From: Paramuribaculum sp.
GTDB taxonomy: Bacteria > Bacteroidota > Bacteroidia > Bacteroidales > Muribaculaceae
Direction of reading: 5' to 3'
NCBI GenBank assembly: GCA_029058705.1
Contig: JAIDXA010000168.1
Location: 1 to 12,124 of the forward strand
DNA: 12,124 bases
Part shown: positions 6,925 through 12,124 of the stretch, one piece after another
Position numbering within the stretch: the first letter of the stretch is position 1
Layout: every line of letters starts with the position of its first letter
Position numbers and translations under genes: made by a program
The notes under the pieces: model-generated
The model's database searches: none
What the model saw: the letters and a program-made list of their open reading frames with translations, nothing else
Told to the model about the DNA's origin: nothing

Positions 6925-7932
6925 ATGAAAGATTTGAAAATTATAGGCGAGCCCCTGCCCGGAATGCCGTGGGAAGACCGTCCGGCGGGCTGCAAGGATG
7001 TGATGTGGCGTTATTCTGCCAATCCGGTTATTCCGCGCGACGCATTGTCGACCTCTAACTCAATATTCAATTCAGCTGTTGTTCCTTTCAAGAAGGGAGA
7101 CTACAATTATGCCGGTGTTTTCCGTTGCGATGACACGAACCGTCGCATGAGAATCCATGTGGGATTTTCAACAGACGGTATCAAATGGGACATAAATGAG
7201 GAAGACATGCGTCTTGAAGGTGGCGATGGCGAAATTGCCGAATGGGTTTACGGTTATGATCCCCGTGTTGCCAAAATCGGCGACAAATGGTATGTTACCT
7301 GGTGTAACGGCTATCATGGACCGACTATCGGTGCTGCCTGGACGGATGATTTCGAGACATTCCATCAGCTTGAGAACGCGTTTCTTCCGTATAACCGCAA
7401 TGGTGTGATGTTCCCCCGTAAGATCAATGGCAACTTTGCGATGCTTTCGCGTCCGAGCGACACGGGTCATACGCCGTTCGGCGATATTTTCTACAGCGAG
7501 TCGCCCGACATGGAGTTCTGGGGACGCCACCGTCATGTCATGGCTCCGGCGGCATTCGAGGACAGCGCATGGCAGTGTATGAAGATCGGCGCCGGCCCCA
7601 TTCCTATCGAGACTTCCGAAGGGTGGCTGCTTATTTACCACGGAGTTCTCCGCTCATGCAACGGTTATGTCTATTCGTTCGGCTCGGCACTTCTCGATCT
7701 TGAGAAGCCATGGAAGGTGATTGCGCGTTCGGGTCCATATCTGATCGCACCGCGCGAAATCTATGAGCTGACAGGCGATGTTCCCAATGTGACTTTCCCG
7801 TGTGCCGCTCTACACGATCCGGAAACCGGCCGCATTGCTGTTTACTATGGCTGCGCTGACACTGTTACCGGTCTTGCCTTCGGTTATATTCCCGAGATTA
7901 TAGAATGGACCAAGCGCACTTCGATCATCTGA
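6925..7932 (+). CDS. GH130 beta-1,4-mannoside phosphorylase, probable mannosyl-GlcNAc type
   Basis: GH130 enzymes cleave beta-mannosides with phosphate, releasing alpha-mannose 1-phosphate. The 335-residue protein has no signal peptide, so it is cytosolic, and it has the five-bladed-propeller style sequence of the family. Visible motifs are RYSANPVIPRD (29-39), FNSAVVPF (48-55), YAGVFRCDD (62-70) and YGYDPRV (109-115), whose D112 is the expected general acid. Further on are SRPSDTGHTPFGDIFYSESPD and the IGAGPIPIETSEGWLLIYHG stretch. The overall sequence is closest in my memory to the Bacteroides mannosyl-GlcNAc phosphorylase (subfamily GH130_2, EC 2.4.1.320), but substrate subfamilies differ in few residues, so mannosylglucose or mannooligosaccharides remain possible. 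It follows the permease and precedes a strong terminator. The products, mannose 1-phosphate and GlcNAc, can enter GDP-mannose and amino-sugar pools. GH130 membership is firm, substrate is inferred. Confidence 0.9.
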   Translation: MKDLKIIGEPLPGMPWEDRPAGCKDVMWRYSANPVIPRDALSTSNSIFNSAVVPFKKGDYNYAGVFRCDDTNRRMRIHVGFSTDGIKWDINEEDMRLEGGDGEIAEWVYGYDPRVAKIGDKWYVTWCNGYHGPTIGAAWTDDFETFHQLENAFLPYNRNGVMFPRKINGNFAMLSRPSDTGHTPFGDIFYSESPDMEFWGRHRHVMAPAAFEDSAWQCMKIGAGPIPIETSEGWLLIYHGVLRSCNGYVYSFGSALLDLEKPWKVIARSGPYLIAPREIYELTGDVPNVTFPCAALHDPETGRIAVYYGCADTVTGLAFGYIPEIIEWTKRTSII

Positions 7933-7952
7933 TCCGAAACGACTAAAGTCCT

Positions 7953-8000
7953 AAACAAAACGGAACCGACTTCTGAAGAGCGGTTCCGTTTTGTTTTTTG
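7953..8000. terminator. Strong terminator, probably bidirectional
   Basis: A perfect 16-bp stem pairs 7953-7968 with 7981-7996 around a 12-base loop. The loop itself contains CTTC and GAAG flanking one base, so the hairpin can extend inward. On the plus strand the stem runs into a T tract at 7994-7999, ending the permease-GH130 operon. On the minus strand the complementary arm also gives a T-rich 3' side, and the NlpC/P60 stop at 8026 lies about 30 bases away, so it probably serves both converging units. Confidence 0.93.
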
Positions 8001-8025
8001 CAGAAAAGCTGTTGCTTGATTGATT

Positions 8026-9048
8026 TCAGAAATACCAGGGATGGTCGGCAAAGGTCGTGATGTCTTTCGGGGAGTCGACGCCGAGGATGCGGCAAGCGGC
8101 GATGACCTTGCGCGGGAGGTAGAGTGGATGTGAGGGTTTAAAGCTGCTCTCGAAGACGCGGCCTGAGGCGTGGAGATAGCGGGAGAAGCCGTCGTAGATT
8201 GCAACATGGGTCACGACGTTTCCTGTTCCTGTTCCGAAAAACAGGAGGTCGCCCTGACGGAACGAATCGATGTCGGCCGGATCGAGACTCAGTCCGGCAA
8301 CGGCCTGTTGAGAGGCGTTTCGCGGCAGGATCAGTCCGGCAGCCGCAAAGCAGACTTTTGTGAATCCGGAGCAGTCGATTGCTTTAGGCGTTGTTCCTCC
8401 CCAGAGGTATGTTACACCGGTCATGGAGCGTGCCGTGTTCATGATTGTGTCGATCAGGGGCGGTTTTCTGCTCCATAGAGAGAAGTCCTCAAGATCGTCT
8501 GACCGCATGAATCCGTTCCGTCCGTCAGGGAGTGTAACGCGTGTGAATTTTGCTCCGGGGGTCTTTCGTCCCTGGAAAATGGATCCGATTACGGCGTCGA
8601 AAGCTATGTTGCCGTCGGATATGTTCAGGGAGTCGGAGTAGGCCGAAACGGGGCGGGGCTGGGTGACTATCAGCCGGTCGCTCTGTTTCCAGCTGTCGAG
8701 CTGTTCCGGGGTCATGTCGACCACGGATGAGCCGGTCATCCATGATCTGTATCCGTCGGGCAGCTGCAGCCGATACCATTCGCCGCTGCGGGATAGGACT
8801 TTTGCGGGAGTTCCGTAGGAAGCCTGTGTTTCCAGCTGGGAAGAGTGGGCCGGTTCGGTGCGCATGCATGCGGCGGCCACGTTTACGAGCACCCATTGTT
8901 CCGGTTCGGGCTTTGCGGGTGTCGTCTTTTTCGTTGTCCGGGTGGTTTTCGGTTGCTTTTTGCCTGACCGGACAGGTGTTTTGGCAATTGTTGCCGCGGA
9001 CATAATGAACGCGGCAACAACGGTTATTGTTAAAAAGAATCTGCGCAT
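8026..9048 (-). CDS. Secreted SH3-NlpC/P60 peptidoglycan endopeptidase
   Basis: NlpC/P60 enzymes are cysteine peptidases that cut peptide stems of peptidoglycan. The 340-residue protein starts with a signal peptide (MRRFF, then a hydrophobic stretch to about residue 22, cleavage near A22), so it acts in the periplasm. A Lys/Thr/Pro-rich linker covers about 24-50. An SH3-like domain follows at about 52-110 (CMRTEP, YGTPAKVLSRSGEWYRLQLPDG), then a second at about 125-186 ending in LPDGRNGFMRSDDL. The catalytic domain (about 198-310) has YLWGG (214-218), DCSGF with nucleophile C226, THVAIY with H281 and LHASG with H293. This matches the two-SH3 plus NlpC layout of gut Bacteroidetes gamma-D-Glu-diamino-acid hydrolases. 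The gene starts 29 bases after the glmM stop on the same strand, so it is probably cotranscribed with glmM, and it ends at the shared terminator. Family and residues are firm; exact bond specificity is inference. Confidence 0.92.
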   Translation of the reverse strand: MRRFFLTITVVAAFIMSAATIAKTPVRSGKKQPKTTRTTKKTTPAKPEPEQWVLVNVAAACMRTEPAHSSQLETQASYGTPAKVLSRSGEWYRLQLPDGYRSWMTGSSVVDMTPEQLDSWKQSDRLIVTQPRPVSAYSDSLNISDGNIAFDAVIGSIFQGRKTPGAKFTRVTLPDGRNGFMRSDDLEDFSLWSRKPPLIDTIMNTARSMTGVTYLWGGTTPKAIDCSGFTKVCFAAAGLILPRNASQQAVAGLSLDPADIDSFRQGDLLFFGTGTGNVVTHVAIYDGFSRYLHASGRVFESSFKPSHPLYLPRKVIAACRILGVDSPKDITTFADHPWYF

Positions 9049-9077
9049 GATGTTGAGTCTGGGAGTGGCTCAGGTGT

Positions 9078-10472
9078 TTATTTCCGGGTTATCTCGGCCA
9101 CGACATTCTTGATGTCGTCGGCCAAGCGGTCGGCTTCATCCATAGAGTGGGCTTCGGAATAAATTCGGATAATCGGTTCGGTGTTAGACTTGCGCAGGTG
9201 TACCCAAGAGTCGGAAAAGTCGATTTTCACACCGTCGATGTCGGTTACCTTTTCACTTGCGTAACGATCCTTTATGGCGGCGAGAATGGCGTCGACATCG
9301 ATGTCGGGCGTGAGCTGGATTTTGTTTTTTGCGATTGCATACTGAGGATATCCGGCTTTGAGTTCGCTGACTTTTTTGCCTGATTTCGCGAGCATGGTCA
9401 GGAATAGAGCCACGCCTACGAGGGCGTCGCGGCCATAGTGGGCAGCTGGATAGATTACACCTCCATTACCTTCGCCTCCGATTACGGCGCCGGTGCGTTT
9501 CATCTCGGTCACTACATTTACCTCACCGACGGCTGCGGCGGAGTAAGAGCAACCGTGGGCCTGGGTCACGTCGCGGAGCGCACGGGAAGAGCTGAGGTTG
9601 GATACGGTTGATCCGGGGGTGTGGGCGAGGATATAGTCAGCGACGGCTACGAGTGTGTATTCCTCGACAAACATCTCGCCGTTTTCCATTACGATTGCCA
9701 GACGGTCGACGTCGGGGTCAACGACGAAGCCGACATCGGCGACTCCCGAGCGCATCAGGTCGGAAATGCCTGTAAGGTTTTCGGGGATCGGTTCGGGGGT
9801 GTGAGCGAAATGTCCGGAGGGATCGCAGTTGAGTTCGATTATGTTTTTGACTCCGAGGGCGCGCAGCAGTTGTGGGATCACAACACCGCCGACCGAGTTT
9901 ACGGCGTCGACAGCCACAGTGAATCCGGCGTTGCGGATGGCGTCGACATCGACGAGGTCGAGACTGAGAACCTGTTCGATGTGCCGCATGTTGTAGGTGT
10001 TGTTTACATATTCGTGGCCGAGGTCGTCGACTTCAGCAAAAGAGAAGCTTTCGGATTCGGCGATGCGCAGGACTTCCTTGCCTTGGGCGTCGTTGAGAAA
10101 TTCACCGGTAGAGTTGAGGAGTTTCAGTGCGTTCCATTGTTTCGGGTTGTGGCTTGCGGTTATTATTATTCCGCCGGCGGCATTTTCAGCGACAACGGCG
10201 ATTTCGGTTGTCGGAGTCGAAGCAAGCCCGATGTTGACGACGTCGAAACCCATAGCACAGAGGGTGGATACGACGATCTGGCTGACCATCGGGCCTGAGA
10301 TTCTTGCATCGCGTCCAACGACGATCAGTTTTTTCTGATTGTCATTTAATGTCGAGGCGATGAATTTTGCATAGGCTGCGGTGAATTTGACAATGTCGAC
10401 GGGCGACAGGCCTTCTGCCGGGGCACCGCCTATTGTTCCGCGGATACCTGAAATTGATTTGATAAGGGCCAT
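9078..10472 (-). CDS. glmM: Phosphoglucosamine mutase
   Basis: GlmM interconverts glucosamine 6-phosphate and glucosamine 1-phosphate, the step before GlmU in UDP-GlcNAc synthesis for peptidoglycan and lipid A. The 464-residue protein has the four-domain alpha-D-phosphohexomutase layout. The phosphoserine loop TASHNP is at 105-110 (catalytic S107), the magnesium loop DPDVDR at 252-257, the sugar-binding loop reads GEGNGGV, and the C-terminal phosphate-binding loop reads RKSNTEP. The N-terminal LIKSISGIRGTIG is typical. The length and the Bacteroidetes neighbourhood with DHH and DUF4827 genes favour glmM over a phosphomannomutase or phosphoglucomutase. Those paralogues cannot be fully excluded by eye, and some family members act on several sugars. 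An NlpC/P60 gene follows 29 bases downstream. The 115 bases upstream are AT-rich, without a clear TAnnTTTG box on this strand. Confidence 0.87.
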   Translation of the reverse strand: MALIKSISGIRGTIGGAPAEGLSPVDIVKFTAAYAKFIASTLNDNQKKLIVVGRDARISGPMVSQIVVSTLCAMGFDVVNIGLASTPTTEIAVVAENAAGGIIITASHNPKQWNALKLLNSTGEFLNDAQGKEVLRIAESESFSFAEVDDLGHEYVNNTYNMRHIEQVLSLDLVDVDAIRNAGFTVAVDAVNSVGGVVIPQLLRALGVKNIIELNCDPSGHFAHTPEPIPENLTGISDLMRSGVADVGFVVDPDVDRLAIVMENGEMFVEEYTLVAVADYILAHTPGSTVSNLSSSRALRDVTQAHGCSYSAAAVGEVNVVTEMKRTGAVIGGEGNGGVIYPAAHYGRDALVGVALFLTMLAKSGKKVSELKAGYPQYAIAKNKIQLTPDIDVDAILAAIKDRYASEKVTDIDGVKIDFSDSWVHLRKSNTEPIIRIYSEAHSMDEADRLADDIKNVVAEITRK

Positions 10473-10566
10473 AGGGGTAATTGGTTTATATAAGTAATTC
10501 GTAGAAACTTGTTTAATATATTACGAAAAAATGCTATGAATCATTCCCACAACTAAAGCTAAACAG

Positions 10567-10600
10567 TTTCTTAAATCATGCTTTTTCTTAAATCATGCTT
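10567..10600 (-). repeat. Exact 17-bp tandem duplication at the DUF4827 stop codon
   Basis: The 17 bases at 10567-10583 are repeated exactly at 10584-10600. The second copy holds the last codons and stop of the DUF4827 gene (residues SMI, then TAA), so the first copy is an out-of-gene duplicate of its C-terminal coding end. It looks like a small slippage or replication duplication. Confidence 0.9.
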
Positions 10601-11163
10601 TTGTAATAGCGTATGCGGTAGAGGAACGGGCGGACATAGCTGATTTCGTTTGTGAAGCCATATTGGGACTTTACAATCAGGTTTACTTCGCTGTTGAGCG
10701 GAAGGAACGCCAACGGCATCTGTATTCCGGAACCGTAGTATGCCGAAGATGGCAGGGTGAAGTTCTGATATCGGAAAGAGGTCGGGGTTTGGGTCATGTC
10801 GTCCATGTTGCCCGATGAGGCTATGTTGTCGAGAGTTGTGGTGTAGTAGGATAGATCCCAGCGAGTGAAGCGGAAATACACGATCTGGTCGTCGGTGACT
10901 TTTTTGCCATCGCCAACAGACAGGACCTGCATGTAGACGTTGCCTTCTTCGTCGAGCTGGTAGTAGGGGGCATCGGGGCCGGTTTCAAAGACAGAATCGG
11001 CCGGAATTGACGGGATCACTATCTGGTTTACAAGGAAACGGTTGACAGACTTGTTTTCATCGTTCAGAAGTTCGGCATAGCTTGTGCTGCTGGAACAGGA
11101 CGAGAGGGCTGCTGTCAGAGCCGATATTATTGAAATCAGAAAGATCGATGGTTTTATTCTCAT
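10588..11163 (-). CDS. DUF4827 family lipoprotein, possibly FKBP-like
   Basis: This is a 191-residue lipoprotein. MRIK is followed by a hydrophobic stretch and the lipobox LSSC with C23 as the acylated cysteine, so it should be anchored to a membrane facing the periplasm. An upstream in-frame ATG at 11247 would add 28 residues, put the signal sequence inside the chain and overlap the DHH gene; the ATG at 11161-11163 is clearly better. The mature part has LSVGDGKKVTDDQIVYFRF and later a GIQMPLAFLPLNSEVNLIV-type segment followed by a short C-terminal strand, FLYRIRYYKSMI. That order resembles an FKBP-type prolyl isomerase fold, though I cannot confirm active-site residues, so catalysis is uncertain. 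I recognise the family as DUF4827, which I recall lying between an NrnA-like DHH gene and glmM in Bacteroides. It begins 46 bases after the DHH stop on the same strand, so cotranscription is likely. Its stop codon lies in a 17-bp tandem duplication. Confidence 0.83.
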   Translation of the reverse strand: MRIKPSIFLISIISALTAALSSCSSSTSYAELLNDENKSVNRFLVNQIVIPSIPADSVFETGPDAPYYQLDEEGNVYMQVLSVGDGKKVTDDQIVYFRFTRWDLSYYTTTLDNIASSGNMDDMTQTPTSFRYQNFTLPSSAYYGSGIQMPLAFLPLNSEVNLIVKSQYGFTNEISYVRPFLYRIRYYKSMI

Positions 11164-11209
11164 TTTAAGTAAGTGATATGGATGATTTTCGGAAAAAACA
11201 AGTAAGAAG

Positions 11210-12124
11210 TCAGGATTCGCGGTAGGATTCAAGCATTTTGTCGGCAACGGGAAGGATGTCGAGAATCCGAGCCATAGCGTTGTCGAAAGAATCTTTTATC
11301 TCCCCGCCGGAAGCGTTGAGGTGTCCGCCGCCATCGAAGAAATTCTCACAGAGGTCTTTGACCGAGAAGTTGCCTTTGCTTCTCATAGAGACTTTGACGT
11401 AGTTTTCTTCGTCCTGCCGCAGAAAAATCGAGTAGACGACACCGGGAATACTCAGCGGGATGTTGACAAGACCTTCAGTGTCGCCTTTGGAGTAGTTGAA
11501 TTCGCGGGCTTCACTGAGCGTAAGTGAAGTGATTGCGCAACGGTGTTGCTCGAGAATGTGCATGCGTGCATACTGGCAAAATCCCATTATGCGTATCCGC
11601 GCTAGTGTATTGGTGTTGAAAAGCCTGTTATAGAGGTCGTTTTTGTCAACGCCGCGTTCGATGAGCTCAGCGAGAATCCGGTAGAGCGCAGGGTCGTTGG
11701 CGTTGTAAGCGAAGTTTCCTGTGTCGGTCATCATGCCTGCGCAGCAACAAGTTGCAGCATCCCGGCCAATATGCTCCGCAAGACCGGCTGCCTCAAGAAC
11801 GAGAAACAGCAGGGCACATGTTGAAGAAATTTCCGGTCGTGAAAATGCGATATCGGCTTGCAGAGCCGGATTCAGATGGTGGTCGACCATCACTACCGGA
11901 GCATTTGATGACTCAATGAGGGGCGCGGTCCGGTCGATGCGGCGCAAGTCGTTGAAATCGAGGCAGAAAATCATGTCGGCATTCGCAAAGACGTTGCGCG
12001 CTTTGTCATGTTGAAATGAATTCACGATGACGTGTTCGAATCCAGGCATAAAGCCAAGCGTTTTCGGGGGCGCATCGGGTGTTACCACAGATGCATGTTT
12101 TCCCATTGCCGCCAGGGTGTGCAT
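11210..12124 (-). CDS. DHH/DHHA1 phosphoesterase, NrnA-like (5' end outside window)
   Basis: NrnA-type enzymes are cytosolic, metal-dependent phosphodiesterases that degrade very short RNA oligonucleotides (nanoRNA) and often 3'-phosphoadenosine 5'-phosphate. The 304 visible residues reach the window edge. The first metal-binding motif with its HxNPDGD-like aspartates should lie just upstream, and the ATG at the very edge is an internal Met, since the chain before KHASVVTPDAPP is missing. Present are LDFND (55-59), the namesake DHH at 81-83 preceded by VMV, GMMTDTGNF with D134, and the DHHA1 loop GGGHLNASGG (265-274). This is consistent with a full length of about 340 residues. A DUF4827 lipoprotein gene follows. 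The sequence fits NrnA rather than RecJ or PPX/GppA, but the choice between nanoRNase and PAP phosphatase activity is not decided by sequence. Confidence 0.92.
   Translation of the reverse strand: MHTLAAMGKHASVVTPDAPPKTLGFMPGFEHVIVNSFQHDKARNVFANADMIFCLDFNDLRRIDRTAPLIESSNAPVVMVDHHLNPALQADIAFSRPEISSTCALLFLVLEAAGLAEHIGRDAATCCCAGMMTDTGNFAYNANDPALYRILAELIERGVDKNDLYNRLFNTNTLARIRIMGFCQYARMHILEQHRCAITSLTLSEAREFNYSKGDTEGLVNIPLSIPGVVYSIFLRQDEENYVKVSMRSKGNFSVKDLCENFFDGGGHLNASGGEIKDSFDNAMARILDILPVADKMLESYRES

Noticed and set aside
9621..10298. A 225-codon open frame on the plus strand antisense to glmM
   Set aside because: It is a by-product of the codon bias of glmM. The translation is low-complexity and Asp/Val/Gly-rich with no domain, and glmM on the other strand has every family motif.

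Overview
The window looks like a chromosomal segment of a Bacteroidales bacterium, plausibly of the Muribaculaceae or a related gut lineage. The grounds are the Bacteroidetes-type TAnnTTTG -7 boxes, the lack of Shine-Dalgarno sequences, the DUF3822-rsmD and DHH-DUF4827-glmM neighbourhoods, and a GH130 mannoside phosphorylase next to an AmpG-like transporter. The family assignment is from recall and inference, not a search. I see no insertion sequence, phage gene, CRISPR array or clear sign of recent transfer.

Left part, plus strand: the 3' end of tsf (elongation factor Ts) closes with a strong intrinsic terminator. After a gap of about 270 bp comes a tight three-gene operon: a small zinc-ribbon/FHA protein, a membrane-anchored Ser/Thr kinase with a full set of catalytic residues, and a second membrane protein that aligns with that kinase but has lost nearly every catalytic residue and its C-lobe. 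This FHA, kinase and pseudokinase module is the most interesting part of the window. It reads as a phospho-signalling unit with a phosphothreonine reader, a writer and an allosteric or scaffold partner. Both membrane proteins carry periplasmic tails without recognisable sensor domains.

Middle: converging on the operon are rsmD (16S rRNA m2G966 methyltransferase) and, overlapping it, a DUF3822 protein. Divergent from these is a tRNA-Arg(CCU). Next on the plus strand is a two-gene sugar salvage pair, an MFS/AmpG-like permease and a GH130 phosphorylase of the mannosyl-GlcNAc type, closed by a near-perfect hairpin that probably terminates transcription from both sides.

Right part, all minus strand and read from right to left: a DHH/DHHA1 phosphoesterase of the NrnA type (cut by the window edge), a DUF4827 lipoprotein with an FKBP-like look, glmM (phosphoglucosamine mutase), and a secreted SH3-NlpC/P60 peptidoglycan hydrolase. 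GlmM feeds UDP-GlcNAc synthesis for the wall and the NlpC/P60 enzyme cuts wall peptides, so that end of the cluster has a cell-envelope theme. The GH130 route could also supply GlcNAc and mannose 1-phosphate.
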